Assembly (NCBI GenBank): GCA_004379115.1 | Contig: NBNH01000039.1 | Span: forward strand, 1-44,883 | Length of the DNA stretch: 44,883 bases | Source of the DNA: Actinomycetales bacterium mxb001 | GTDB lineage: Bacteria > Actinomycetota > Actinomycetes > S36-B12 | Direction: 5' to 3' | Part shown: positions 1-11,353 of the stretch, in pieces | Numbering within the stretch: the stretch's first letter is position 1 | Layout: each line of letters opens with the position of its first letter | Program-made: the position numbers and the translations under genes | Notes under the pieces: generated by a model | Seen by the model: only the letters and a program-made list of their open reading frames with translations | What the model was told of the DNA's origin: nothing | Databases searched by the model: none

Positions 1-1677
1 GCCAACAACTAGCGTGTCATCGCCGAGTGCAGCAAGAGCGGTGGGATCACCATCCAGGCCTTGAGCAAGCGGACTCCACATCGAGCCGTTCCAGGCTGAA
101 ATGCAGCGAAGTTCACCGGGGGACTCGGCCTCCACGGAGGTCATGACCTGCGCACCGAGAGTCCCACCGGCACCCACCGCGACAACCGTGTCATCAGCTG
201 CCTTACCGGGCTCGCCGGCATCACCGCGAGCCACCGACTGCCACTCGTTTGGCACTGTGCCCGTAGTACGCGAGGACCACGTGACGCCGTCGCGCGAGGT
301 CATGACCTGTCGCTCTGAAGCATTGCCGCTGTCCCCAACGGCGACGAACATGTCGCCGGCCCACGTGACGGACTTCCATGAATTCTCGTAGAAGGAACTT
401 GCCCGAGGCACCCACTTGATTCCGTCCTCGGAAGTCATGACCCGGGTGTCGTCCCCGCTAGATGCCACCGCCACGAATATGTTGTTTGCCCAGGTGACGG
501 ACTGCCAATCACGGTTGGGAACGCGCGTGGATGGTTGGAGCCAGTTCTCGCCGTCGGTTGAGTACATGACCCGCGTGTCGTCTCCACCTGAGGCCACCGC
601 CACAAACTTTGCACTTCCCCAGGCAACGGAGCTCCACGAGTTGGCAGAGGCCGCGGCACGAGGAGTCCACGTCGCACCATCGGCAGACGTCATCACGCGG
701 TTCGTCCCGCTGGATGCCACCGCAACAAACCTGGCTCCGCCTGGCAAAGTAGGCGTGGAATCACCCCAGGCGACCGACCTCCACGCGTTGGGATCGACGC
801 CGACAGTGCGCCCTATCCATGTGACGCCGTCGTTTGACGTCATCACTCGGGTACCCCCGCTCGACGCCACCGCCACAAAGGTGTCATCGTCAGCGTCAAT
901 GGCCGTGGAGTCATCGCCCCACGTGACGGACTGCCAAGCGCTCGCGGGGACTGGACCCGGTGGCTTGTCCCAATTGACTCCGTCAGAAGAGGTCATGACC
1001 GGTGTGTCATCGGCCGCGGAAGCTACGGCTACGAAACCTTCATCGCCGCCGATGATGCCGGTTGAGTCATCCCCCCACACGACGGAACTCCACGAGTCGT
1101 CACGAAGGGCAAGCGGGAGGGTGTGCGAGTTCCATCGCACCCCTGGCAGAGGCTTACAACTCCCGACACCTGGTCCTCCCACAGTGTCGTCAAATAGGCC
1201 CCCGGCATACAGGGAGTTGCCCATGACCGTGAGTGTCTTGACCTCGTTGTTGAAGCCACCTCCCACCGGCCGCCACGCCGTGTCGTCTTCACTCCACACC
1301 GCAATGCACTGGAGGGGATACTCCGCATCGTCACTGCAGTTGGCCTCGTTGTTGCCTCCGCCGCCGGTGTCATCGAAGAGTCCGCCCGCGTAGATGCTGT
1401 CGTCATACATCGCGAGGGCGTATACGGCTTGGTTCAGGCCCGGGTCCTGAAACGAATCATCACCGGTCCTGACCCTGATGCCCATCGGCGTCCAGTAGCC
1501 GAGGGTGTCGTCGCTTGCACCGGACCGCGGCATCACCCGCTCGGCCGCCTCCGCAGACCCGCTCCCCTGAGAGACCGACCCCACGGCCACCAACGAGGCC
1601 AGCACCGCCACGGCCAGGCCCACCGGAAGCCAGGCGCGCCCGGACGACGAGCGGCGCCGCGCGTACCTGCCGGTCAT
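1..1677 (-). CDS. secreted repeat protein, beta-propeller-like, C-terminus cut by window edge
   Basis: This frame is open from an ATG at 1677 to base 1, at least 559 codons, and is missing from the ORF track because it has no stop inside the window. The N-terminus is basic (RRRSSSGR) followed by a hydrophobic stretch at about residues 15-33, so it looks like a signal peptide. Two repeat types are visible. Type B (about residues 85-170 and again at the window edge) reads like IAVW..D..WRPVGGG....V.TL.V.G.SLYAGG. Type A occurs about seven times between residues 190 and 520, as FVAVASSG..TRVMTS.DG..W followed by a W(Q/R)SV(T/A)W segment. Such F-V-A-V / S-D-G-x-x-W units are typical of BNR/sialidase-like beta-propeller blades, so a secreted propeller is inferred. 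No enzyme function can be assigned. It is transcribed away from disA. Its base composition looks less GC-rich than its neighbours. Confidence 0.82.
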   Translation of the reverse strand, partial: MTGRYARRRSSSGRAWLPVGLAVAVLASLVAVGSVSQGSGSAEAAERVMPRSGASDDTLGYWTPMGIRVRTGDDSFQDPGLNQAVYALAMYDDSIYAGGLFDDTGGGGNNEANCSDDAEYPLQCIAVWSEDDTAWRPVGGGFNNEVKTLTVMGNSLYAGGLFDDTVGGPGVGSCKPLPGVRWNSHTLPLALRDDSWSSVVWGDDSTGIIGGDEGFVAVASAADDTPVMTSSDGVNWDKPPGPVPASAWQSVTWGDDSTAIDADDDTFVAVASSGGTRVMTSNDGVTWIGRTVGVDPNAWRSVAWGDSTPTLPGGARFVAVASSGTNRVMTSADGATWTPRAAASANSWSSVAWGSAKFVAVASGGDDTRVMYSTDGENWLQPSTRVPNRDWQSVTWANNIFVAVASSGDDTRVMTSEDGIKWVPRASSFYENSWKSVTWAGDMFVAVGDSGNASERQVMTSRDGVTWSSRTTGTVPNEWQSVARGDAGEPGKAADDTVVAVGAGGTLGAQVMTSVEAESPGELRCISAWNGSMWSPLAQGLDGDPTALAALGDDTLVVG

Positions 1678-1698
1678 GGGGACGTCTCGATTCCGGGA

Positions 1699-1721
1699 TG
1701 GTGATCACGCCCTGATCACCA
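1699..1721. promoter_or_regulatory. perfect 9-bp-arm inverted repeat in the propeller/disA intergenic region
   Basis: The arms TGGTGATCA and TGATCACCA are exact reverse complements separated by CGCCC. Each arm also holds the palindrome TGATCA. The repeat lies 21 bases upstream of the propeller-gene ATG and about 120 bases upstream of disA. It is either an operator for a dimeric regulator or a hairpin in the leader of the propeller gene. Confidence 0.55.
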
Positions 1722-1731
1722 GGACGCCGCC

Positions 1732-1737
1732 ACCCTA
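1732..1737 (-). promoter_or_regulatory. possible -10 box of the propeller gene
   Basis: TAGGGT on the minus strand fits the actinobacterial TANNNT -10 pattern. It would start transcription near 1725, just before the 1699-1721 palindrome. No good -35 is visible 17 bases upstream. Confidence 0.3.
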
Positions 1738-1810
1738 CGACGCGACCGACCGATATGGGTGTTCTTGCGCCCACCCACGAGGGGATCTCAGTACGTCGCA
1801 CGGGGCCGGA

Positions 1811-1816
1811 TACGCT
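1811..1816 (+). promoter_or_regulatory. possible -10 box of disA
   Basis: TACGCT fits TANNNT and lies 26 bases before the disA GTG start. That would give a leader of about 20 bases that still contains the AAGGGAG ribosome site at 1832-1838. The -35 region is poor. Confidence 0.35.
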
Positions 1817-1842
1817 CACGATCACCGAGACAAGGGAGAAGC

Positions 1843-2928
1843 GTGCCGCCCGAGGTCAACACCGACGCGCTCATGCGCGAGGTCCTCGCCATGGTCGCCC
1901 CCGGCACCCCCTTGCGCGACGGACTCGAGCGCATTCTGCGCGGACGCACCGGCGGTCTCATCGTCCTCGGTGAGGATGGGTCCCTCGACCACATCGCGCG
2001 CGGGGGCTTCGACATCAACGTCGACTTCATGGCCACCCGACTGCGCGAGCTCGCCAAGATGGACGGCGCGATCATCCTCGAGCGCGACGCCAGCCGGATC
2101 CTGCGCGCCAACGTCGCGCTCTTCCCCGACCCCTCGCTGCCCACCGACGAGACCGGCACGCGTCACAGCACCGCCGACCGCGTGTCGAAGGAAACCGGGA
2201 TACCGGTCGTGTCGGTGTCGAAGTCGATGTACACCGTCGCGATCTACGTCTCGGGGCGACGCCACGTGCTCGAGGAATCCTCCGCGATCCTCGCCCGTGC
2301 CAACCAGGCGCTCGCCACCCTCGAGCGCTACAAGATGCGCCTCGACGAGGTCAACGGCACGCTCTCGGCGGTCGAGATCGAGGACCTCGTCACCACGCGT
2401 GACGTCGTTGCCGTGGCCCAGCGCATCGAGATGGTGCTGCGCATTGCCCGCGAGATCGAGGGCTACATCATCGAGCTCGGTAGCGACGGGCGCCTGGTCT
2501 CCCTGCAGCTCGAAGAGCTCGTGGCCGGCATCGACAAGGAGCGGGTGCTCGTGCTGCGCGACTACGTGCCCTCCGGTGGCCATCGGCAGCGCAAGGTCGA
2601 CAAGGCGATCGAGCAGTTGGACGCGCTCACCGCGAGTGATCTGCTCGACCTCAGCGCAGTGGCCCGGGTCATCGGCTTCCCCGCGAGCGAAGACCTGCTC
2701 GAGCAGTCCGCGAGCCCGCGCGGCTATCGACTGCTCGCGCGCATCCCGCGCCTGCCCGACACGATCATGGATCGACTCGTCACGAAGTTCGGCTCACTGC
2801 AGAAGTTGCTGGCCGCGGGCATCGAAGACCTGCAGACAGTCGAGGGAGTCGGCGAGTCACGCGCCCGATCGGTGCGCGAGGGGCTGTCGCGGCTGGCCGA
2901 GAGCAGCATCCTCGACCGCTACGTCTGA
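1843..2928 (+). CDS. disA: DisA, diadenylate cyclase / DNA integrity scanning protein
   Basis: DisA makes the second messenger c-di-AMP from two ATP as an octamer, and scans DNA for branched structures. The protein has 361 residues. An N-terminal DAC domain covers about 10-140, with the DGA motif at 74-76 and GTRHS at 105-109. A helical linker follows, then a C-terminal helix-hairpin-helix region (TVEGVGESRAR) and the family-typical ending SSILDRYV. The GTG at 1843 is chosen over the longer track ORF because AAGGGAG sits 4 bases upstream and homologues begin at this point. The usual RHR nucleotide-binding motif reads R107-H108-S109 here, a substitution in a normally conserved position. The radA gene, which often neighbours disA, is not adjacent; a divergent repeat protein is found instead. 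Confidence 0.96.
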   Translation: MPPEVNTDALMREVLAMVAPGTPLRDGLERILRGRTGGLIVLGEDGSLDHIARGGFDINVDFMATRLRELAKMDGAIILERDASRILRANVALFPDPSLPTDETGTRHSTADRVSKETGIPVVSVSKSMYTVAIYVSGRRHVLEESSAILARANQALATLERYKMRLDEVNGTLSAVEIEDLVTTRDVVAVAQRIEMVLRIAREIEGYIIELGSDGRLVSLQLEELVAGIDKERVLVLRDYVPSGGHRQRKVDKAIEQLDALTASDLLDLSAVARVIGFPASEDLLEQSASPRGYRLLARIPRLPDTIMDRLVTKFGSLQKLLAAGIEDLQTVEGVGESRARSVREGLSRLAESSILDRYV

Positions 2929-2933
2929 GGCGC

Positions 2934-3572
2934 CTACTCCAGGCGGAGGGCGCTGGGAGCGCTGACGATCGCGCCATTGCGCCCCAGCACGGTGTATTCC
3001 CCCGCCTCAGCCATCGGCATATCGGGCGGGCAGCCCACCTCGGAGAGGTAGCCGTCCCAGGCCAGCTGGGTCTGGAAGGCCTCGCCCCGGTCGAGGGTGA
3101 TGATGTCCTTCTCCTCGCTGGGGTTGCAGTCATCGCTCGACCACACCCGCCAGTCGCCCGAGGTGATCTGCAGCTCATTGGCTCCCGGGCCGATGTCGCG
3201 CTTGCAGGCGAAGGTCCCGATGTTGGTCACCGTCAAGGTGAGCGTCGGGGTGGAGCCCACCGGGTAGATCGCCTCCTCGGCGCTGGCCTCGACCAGGATG
3301 TTCTCGTCGAGGCACTCGACCGGCTTGGTGTCGGTCGGCGACGGCGAGGCACTCGTGGGCGCTGGTTCCGGGCTGGGCGAGGCGCTCTGCGAGGTGGGAG
3401 CCGGCGTGGGCGTGGGCTCGGGGCCGGCATCGCCGCCCCCGCCGCTCGAGCGGCCGAAGATGAGCCACCACAGCAGCACGAGGATGAGAAGGAGGACGAC
3501 GAGCACGATGACGCGCCGGCGCCAGTAGACGCCGGGCGGCTCGGGCCCGACGGGCCACATCACCGTGCTCAC
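2934..3572 (-). CDS. single-pass membrane protein with Pro/Ser/Thr-rich stalk
   Basis: A short cytoplasmic N-terminus with RRR precedes one strong membrane helix (about residues 20-41, VIVLVVLLLILVLLWW). A low-complexity stalk rich in P, T, S and A follows (about 50-84), then an extracytoplasmic domain of about 125 residues with four cysteines. The domain pattern (LTLTVTNIG, W..DDC, AWDGY, AGEYTVLGR) resembles an immunoglobulin-like beta sandwich, but I do not recognise the family. It faces mutY across a short divergent spacer and ends 5 bases after disA on the opposite strand. A TAGCGT box lies 8 bases before the GTG start, so the transcript may have almost no leader. The role is unknown; an exported or wall-facing location is inferred. 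Confidence 0.82.
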   Translation of the reverse strand: MSTVMWPVGPEPPGVYWRRRVIVLVVLLLILVLLWWLIFGRSSGGGGDAGPEPTPTPAPTSQSASPSPEPAPTSASPSPTDTKPVECLDENILVEASAEEAIYPVGSTPTLTLTVTNIGTFACKRDIGPGANELQITSGDWRVWSSDDCNPSEEKDIITLDRGEAFQTQLAWDGYLSEVGCPPDMPMAEAGEYTVLGRNGAIVSAPSALRLE

Positions 3573-3580
3573 GGGTCAGC

Positions 3581-3586
3581 ACGCTA
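3581..3586 (-). promoter_or_regulatory. candidate -10 box, near-leaderless start of the 3572 gene
   Basis: TAGCGT on the minus strand lies 8 bases before the GTG start at 3572. The spacing is slightly longer than in the other leaderless candidates of this window. Confidence 0.35.
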
Positions 3587-3605
3587 CCCGCTCCCCCCAG
3601 GGGGC

Positions 3606-4538
3606 ATGCCACCATCGGCCCCGATGCCTCGTGGAAATGACCCCGGTCAGGGGGGTCCGCACGCCTCAGCGGGTGCCCTGGCGACGTGGTTCGCCCGCAC
3701 GGGCCGAGCCCTGCCCTGGCGCCGCCCCCCGGCCCCCGGGCCCGGGCCGCACGGCTGGGGCGTCCTGGTCTCGGAGTTCATGCTGCAGCAGACGCCGGTC
3801 GATCGCGTCATCCCCGCGTGGACGGCCTGGATGGATCGCTGGCCCCAGCCGACCGACCTCGCCGCCGATTCACCGGCCGAGGCGATCCGCGCGTGGGGGC
3901 GACTGGGCTACCCGCGCCGAGCCAAGCGACTGCACGAAGCATCCGTCGTCATCGTCGAACGCCACGACGGACTCGTCCCCGACGTACACGAGCACCTGCT
4001 CGCCCTGCCCGGCGTCGGCGAGTACACGGCGGGTGCGGTCCGCGCATTCGCCTACGGCCAACCCGGGCTCGCGCTCGACACCAACGTCCGTCGCGTCCTC
4101 GCGCGACATGACCGCGGCCTGCCCGATGCTCTCGGCTCGGTGACGGTCGAGGAGCGACGTCGCGCTGCCGAACTCATGCCACCGGCCGACGGCGAGGGGG
4201 CCGCCTGGATGGCCGCCCTCATGGAGCTCGGGGCCCTGGTCTGCACGAGCCGCTCACCGCGCTGCGATGCCTGCCCCATCGCCGACAGTTGCGCCTGGCT
4301 GGCCCTCGGGCGACCGGCCGGCGAGGCACGCCGTCGGCAGGCGGCCTACGACGGATCCGACCGCCAGGCTCGGGGAGCGCTGCTGGCGGTGCTGCGGGCG
4401 AGCGACGCACCCGTCACCCAGCGGGCCCTCGACCTGGCGTGGCCCGATGCGATCCAGCGCGCTCGCGCACTCGACGGACTCGTGGCCGACGGGCTCGTCG
4501 TACCCGCAGCGCGTGGCCGGTGGTCACTGCCCGCGTGA
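3606..4538 (+). CDS. mutY: MutY, A/G-specific adenine DNA glycosylase
   Basis: MutY removes adenine mispaired with guanine or 8-oxoguanine in base excision repair. In the 310-residue frame the catalytic Glu is E57 in SEFMLQQT. The helix-hairpin-helix is LPGVGEYTAG (134-143) and the catalytic Asp is D159 in LDTNVRRVL. The [4Fe-4S] cluster has the spacing C213-x6-C220-x2-C223-x5-C229. The C-terminal part is short, with no clear NUDIX-like 8-oxoG domain, as in many actinobacterial MutYs. The exact start is uncertain: ATG at 3606 or 3624, neither with a convincing ribosome site. It converges on a small membrane-protein gene downstream of clpC. Confidence 0.94.
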   Translation: MPPSAPMPRGNDPGQGGPHASAGALATWFARTGRALPWRRPPAPGPGPHGWGVLVSEFMLQQTPVDRVIPAWTAWMDRWPQPTDLAADSPAEAIRAWGRLGYPRRAKRLHEASVVIVERHDGLVPDVHEHLLALPGVGEYTAGAVRAFAYGQPGLALDTNVRRVLARHDRGLPDALGSVTVEERRRAAELMPPADGEGAAWMAALMELGALVCTSRSPRCDACPIADSCAWLALGRPAGEARRRQAAYDGSDRQARGALLAVLRASDAPVTQRALDLAWPDAIQRARALDGLVADGLVVPAARGRWSLPA

Positions 4539-4551
4539 CGACCACGATCAC

Positions 4552-4608
4552 CTTGTTCGCGTTTCCGGCTGCTAAATCGGAAACTTGGCGACCAGAAACG
4601 CGAACAAG
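4552..4608. terminator. nested inverted repeats between convergent genes, possible bidirectional terminator
   Basis: The outer arms CTTGTTCGCGTTTC (4552-4565) and GAAACGCGAACAAG (4595-4608) are perfect 14-bp complements with a 29-base loop. An inner 7-bp stem, GTTTCCG (4561-4567) with CGGAAAC (4578-4584), overlaps the left outer arm, so the two stems exclude each other. The element fills the gap between mutY and the convergent 4621-5106 gene. There is no U-tract on either strand, so it is not a textbook intrinsic terminator. Confidence 0.6.
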
Positions 4609-4620
4609 ACGCGGAGGGGG

Positions 4621-5106
4621 CTATGGCGTGAGGGCGGATTCGTTGGTGAGCGGGACGCGGTCGGACACGCGCACGGCGGTTCGCTCACCCATCGGTTCGT
4701 CGAGCGACACATCGACCCACGTGCGATCGCCCGCGATACCGATTCCCGCGCACTCCTGAGAGCCGCGCGGTGCCGCGCGAACCGCGGACACCTCGATGAC
4801 ATTGGGTCGCTCGATGACGCGGACGAGCACCTCGTCGCCGGTGCACAGGCCGGCCTCCGGGAGCGCGACAGCCACCTGGATCACCTGCGGATCGGAAGTC
4901 GATCGCCACGACACCGGGTCGAGCGGGGTCTCGGCGGTGCCGAGGGCGCGCAGTGGGCCGATGCCGGCCACGAGACCACCCGCGACAACGAGGGCAACGA
5001 CGACCGCGAGGCCGCCGAAGAGCCACCCCCAGAACGCGGGGGTGCGCCTTCGGCGGCGCGGCGCGTCGTATTCGCGCAGGCCGGGGATCAGCGGATCACG
5101 CGGCAT
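4621..5106 (-). CDS. small single-pass membrane protein downstream of clpC
   Basis: The 161-residue protein starts MPRDPLIPGLREYD, carries a basic RRRRR patch, then one membrane helix at about residues 25-50 (WLFGGLAVVVALVVAGGLVAG). The remaining 110 or so residues would lie outside the membrane and contain two cysteines (LCTGDE, QECAG) that could pair. The family is not recognised. It starts 12 bases after the clpC stop, so it is probably cotranscribed with clpC. It ends at the hairpin element next to mutY. Function unknown. Confidence 0.78.
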   Translation of the reverse strand: MPRDPLIPGLREYDAPRRRRRTPAFWGWLFGGLAVVVALVVAGGLVAGIGPLRALGTAETPLDPVSWRSTSDPQVIQVAVALPEAGLCTGDEVLVRVIERPNVIEVSAVRAAPRGSQECAGIGIAGDRTWVDVSLDEPMGERTAVRVSDRVPLTNESALTP

Positions 5107-5118
5107 GCGAGAGCCCGA

Positions 5119-7620
<2,502 letters not shown>

Positions 7621-7696
7621 GCTCATCCACTCCCTACTTCAGGGCCCTCCGTCGAGGACCTTGCCGATCCGACGCAGGCCGGGCCGGGCTGGTTCG

Positions 7697-7725
7697 ATGC
7701 TAGCGCCGCTCCCCCGGGGTCACCC
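7697..7725 (-). promoter_or_regulatory. clpC: candidate clpC promoter
   Basis: On the minus strand a TAGCAT -10 box (7702-7697) is preceded at 17 bases by GGGTGA (7725-7720), a weak -35. It would give a leader of about 70 bases with AGGGAG near the start. The 7627-7810 gap holds no gene. I see no convincing ClgR or HspR operator in it. Confidence 0.4.
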
Positions 7726-7810
7726 GTTCGCGCCCTGGGGGGCTGACTCATGGGTAACGCCTGGGGCGGCCGAAGCCTTCCCGGGCCGATTCCGCTCAGG
7801 GCGGACGCCC

Positions 7811-8572
7811 CTAGCGGCGCAGGGCGGCCCGTAGGCCAGCCACGATCCAGTCGGCGTACTGGCGCTGGCCGGCCGGGTCCTTCATGCGGCGGGCCTCGGT
7901 GGCGTTTCGCATATTGCCCGACTCCAGCAGGATCACCGGGACGTCGGAGAAGTTGAGGGTCGAGATGGTCGGGGTGATCATCATCTGGCCCGAGACGTAC
8001 GTCGATCGGGGTGCTCCGGCGGCAGCCATGCCCGAGACGAACCGCTTGCCGAGCCGGATCGACTTCGAAGAAATGTCGTCAGTCCAGCCCTTGATGACCG
8101 AGGGGACCATGACGTAGAAGCCGTAGCCCGACGAGTCTGCCCCGTCGGCGTGAATGGACAGCATGAGGTCGGCACCGACCTTGGCCCCGAAGGCCCCGCG
8201 CTCGTTGACGCACGGACCCCACTTCTTCCAGGAGTTGGAGTGCCGGGTCATGCGCACGTCGGCGCCGAGAGCCTCGAGTTGTGCCTTGACCTGCTGGGCG
8301 ACGTTCCAGGTGAAGGTCGCCTCGGGGAATCCGTCGTTGGTGGCGGTGCCCGACGTGTTGCAGATCTTGGTCTCGTATCCGTTGAAGTGGGTCTTGGCGA
8401 GCTCGTCGAAGTTGGCCGGGTTGGAGTTGCCGAGTTGATGGCCCGGATCGAGGGCGATGACGAGCCCGGCCAGCGGTTGGTCCGCCGCGGGAGTGGGAGC
8501 GGCAGATGCCGCGGGGGTCAGCGCGAGCGCGGCCGCCGCGATGACGAGCCCACCGGCGATCAGGCGCTTCAT
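7811..8572 (-). CDS. secreted N-acetylmuramoyl-L-alanine amidase (Amidase_3)
   Basis: This zinc enzyme cuts the bond between muramic acid and the stem peptide of peptidoglycan. The true start is ATG 8572 ([24 protein letters not shown]), a clear signal peptide with an A-S-A cleavage region. The 357-residue track version is an artefact extending into argA. Zinc-site signatures are DPGH near the mature N-terminus, a Glu in FPEATFTWN, SIHAD, and the catalytic-type LLESGNM. The protein has 253 residues and no separate wall-binding domain. Its ATG overlaps the argA stop by one base (TGATG), so translation is probably coupled. It is the last gene of the lysS-argA string. Confidence 0.93.
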   Translation of the reverse strand: MKRLIAGGLVIAAAALALTPAASAAPTPAADQPLAGLVIALDPGHQLGNSNPANFDELAKTHFNGYETKICNTSGTATNDGFPEATFTWNVAQQVKAQLEALGADVRMTRHSNSWKKWGPCVNERGAFGAKVGADLMLSIHADGADSSGYGFYVMVPSVIKGWTDDISSKSIRLGKRFVSGMAAAGAPRSTYVSGQMMITPTISTLNFSDVPVILLESGNMRNATEARRMKDPAGQRQYADWIVAGLRAALRR

Positions 8573-9072
8573 CACAGCACCCGGAGCATGCGTCGGTTGC
8601 CGAGCGTGTTGGGCTTCACCCGCTCCAGGTCGAGGAACTCGGCGACTCCCTCGTCGTAGCTCTGCAGCAGTTGCTCGAAGACCTCCTGATCGACGGGGCT
8701 GCCGTCGATCTCGTGGAAGCCGTGGGCGGCGAAGAACTCGACCTCGAAGGTCAGGCAGAACAGGCGGGCCAGGCCCAGGTCGTAGGCGCGGGCGATGAGG
8801 GCATCGAGGATGCGACCCCCCACGCCGCGATGCTGGTAGTCGGGATCGACGGCCAGGGTGCGGATCTCGGCGAGGTCCTCCCACAGCACGTGCAGCGCAC
8901 CGCAGCCCACGACGTTGCCGTCGATCTCGGCGACGAGGAACTCCTGCACGTCTTCATAGAGCGTGACGGGTGCCTTCGCGAGCAGACGACCGTCGGCCGT
9001 GAACAGGCCGACGAGCCGCCGCACGGTCTGGACATCGGGCGTGCGTGCCGGTCGGAGCGTGATCTCGGTCAT
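8572..9072 (-). CDS. argA: ArgA-type GNAT amino-acid N-acetyltransferase
   Basis: This is a stand-alone GNAT fold of 166 residues. It resembles the short actinobacterial glutamate N-acetyltransferase (the Mycobacterium Rv2747 type), which makes N-acetylglutamate for arginine synthesis. The acetyl-CoA loop is [14 protein letters not shown]. Family-typical segments include [38 protein letters not shown] and the ending [14 protein letters not shown]. The start overlaps the lysS stop as ATGA. No other arginine genes are nearby, so the assignment rests on sequence resemblance and not on context. A related amino-acid acetylase is the alternative. Confidence 0.88.
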   Translation of the reverse strand: MTEITLRPARTPDVQTVRRLVGLFTADGRLLAKAPVTLYEDVQEFLVAEIDGNVVGCGALHVLWEDLAEIRTLAVDPDYQHRGVGGRILDALIARAYDLGLARLFCLTFEVEFFAAHGFHEIDGSPVDQEVFEQLLQSYDEGVAEFLDLERVKPNTLGNRRMLRVL

Positions 9073-10577
9073 CGCTCGGGCTTCACGAGCGGGAAGAGGA
9101 TGGTCTCGCGGATGCCGAGCCCGGTGAGCGACATGAGCAGACGGTCGATGCCGAGGCCCACACCACCGGCTGGCGGCATGCCGATCTCGAGCGCGCGCAG
9201 GAAGTCCTCGTCGACCGGCATGGCCTCGTCATCGCCACGCGCACCCTGCGCGGCCTGCGCCACGAGGCGCTCGCGCTGGATGACGGGATCGGCCAGCTCG
9301 GAGTAGCCCGTCGCCTGCTCGTAGCCGTTGACGTAGAGGTCCCACTTCTCGACGACGCCCGGCCGATCGGGGTGATGACGAGTGAGCGGCGACGTGTCTT
9401 CGGGGAAGTCGAAGACGAACGTCGGCCCGGTGAAGGTGGGGACGACCAACTCCTCGAAGAGTTCCTCGACGCACTTGCCGGGCAGCCAGTGCGGCTGCGG
9501 CTCGATGCCATGCGCCTTGCACAGCTCACGTAGTTCGGACTCGGGGGTGGCCGGACTCAGTTCGCGACCGACCGCGGCCGAGGTCGCGGCGTACAGATCG
9601 ACATCGGTCCAGTCACCGGAGAGGTCGTGAACGCTGCCGTCGGCGTGAGTGACGACGAGACCACCGGTGGCCGCGACGGCGGCCTCCTGGATGATCTCGC
9701 GTGTGATGCGCGCCATGTCGCGGTAGTCGGCGTAGGCCTGGTAGAACTCCAACGCGACGTATTCGGGTGAGTGCGTGGAGTCGGCACCCTCGTTGCGGAA
9801 GTTGCGATTGATCTCGAAGACGCGCTCGAGGCCGCCCACGAGTGCCCGCTTCAAGAACAGTTCGGGCGCGATGCGCAGGTACAACTCCATGTCGAAGGCA
9901 TGTGATCGCGTGACGAACGGTCGGGCCGTGGCCCCGCCCTGCTGGGTCTGCAGAAGCGGCGTCTCGATCTCGAGGTAGCCGCGATCGATGAGGCTGTGGC
10001 GAATGCTCGCTTCGGTCGATACCCGCACCCGGGCCATCTCGCGCGCCTCGGGGCGCACGATCAGGTCGACGTAGCGCTGGCGCACGCGCGTCTCCTCCGA
10101 CAGCGGCTTGTGCGCCACCGGCAGGGGGCGCAACGACTTGGTGGCCATGCGCCACTCGTCCGCGAGCACCGACAGCTCGCCGCGCTTGGAGGTGATGACC
10201 TCGCCGGACACGAAGACGTGATCGCCGATGTCGACGTACTGCTTCCAGGACTCCAGAGGGTCCTCTCCCACGCTGGCCAGGGAGAGCATCGCCTGGATCT
10301 CGGTGCCGTCACCGGCGCGCAGCGTGGCGAAGCACAACTTGCCGGTGTTGCGCTGGAAGATCACGCGCCCAGCGATGCCCACACGGTCGCCGGTGGCAAC
10401 GTCGATGTCGAGGTCGGGATAGGCAGCGCGGACCTGGGCGATCGAGTGCGTGACCGGCAGCCTGACCGGATAGGGATCGTGGCCGGAGGCAAGGAGGCGC
10501 TCGCGCTTATCGCGCCGAACCCGCATCTGCTCGGGCAGGTCGTCGCCTGCCTCGAGGGTGTCTGCGTCGTCGGCCAC
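9069..10577 (-). CDS. lysS: LysS, class II lysyl-tRNA synthetase
   Basis: LysS charges tRNA-Lys with lysine. The 502-residue protein has an N-terminal OB-fold anticodon-binding domain (about 50-160) and a class II catalytic core. Motif 2 is [20 protein letters not shown], and motif 3 is [23 protein letters not shown] near the C-terminus. The start is GTG 10577 ([11 protein letters not shown]). There is no Shine-Dalgarno sequence in the 14-base gap after coaX, but a TACCCT box sits 7 bases before the GTG, so a leaderless internal promoter is likely. It overlaps argA downstream. Confidence 0.97.
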   Translation of the reverse strand: MADDADTLEAGDDLPEQMRVRRDKRERLLASGHDPYPVRLPVTHSIAQVRAAYPDLDIDVATGDRVGIAGRVIFQRNTGKLCFATLRAGDGTEIQAMLSLASVGEDPLESWKQYVDIGDHVFVSGEVITSKRGELSVLADEWRMATKSLRPLPVAHKPLSEETRVRQRYVDLIVRPEAREMARVRVSTEASIRHSLIDRGYLEIETPLLQTQQGGATARPFVTRSHAFDMELYLRIAPELFLKRALVGGLERVFEINRNFRNEGADSTHSPEYVALEFYQAYADYRDMARITREIIQEAAVAATGGLVVTHADGSVHDLSGDWTDVDLYAATSAAVGRELSPATPESELRELCKAHGIEPQPHWLPGKCVEELFEELVVPTFTGPTFVFDFPEDTSPLTRHHPDRPGVVEKWDLYVNGYEQATGYSELADPVIQRERLVAQAAQGARGDDEAMPVDEDFLRALEIGMPPAGGVGLGIDRLLMSLTGLGIRETILFPLVKPER

Positions 10578-10584
10578 GGACGCA

Positions 10585-10590
10585 AGGGTA
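10585..10590 (-). promoter_or_regulatory. lysS: candidate -10 box, leaderless start of lysS
   Basis: TACCCT on the minus strand fits TANNNT and lies 7 bases before the lysS GTG, in the short coaX-lysS gap that has no ribosome site. Confidence 0.45.
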
Positions 10591-10591
10591 G

Positions 10592-11349
<758 letters not shown>

Positions 11350-11353
<4 letters not shown>

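Noticed and set aside
101-1020. Periodic DNA repeats that might look like a CRISPR or satellite
   Set aside because: The period varies and follows the protein repeat in frame; the copies are diverged and there are no unique spacers.
416-1393. Plus-strand 325-aa ORF (and smaller ORFs at 101-391, 435-680 and 1029-1406)
   Set aside because: These are shadows of the minus-strand repeat protein. The minus frame has a signal peptide and regular protein repeats, while these translations are low-complexity.
3586-3606. CCCCCC/GGGGG run before mutY as a terminator or ribosome site
   Set aside because: The stem would have almost no loop, and the G-run is only one base from the ATG, too close to act as a Shine-Dalgarno sequence.
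8573-8884. N-terminal extension of the amidase ORF
   Set aside because: It lies inside argA, and the internal ATG at 8572 begins a proper signal peptide and overlaps the argA stop.
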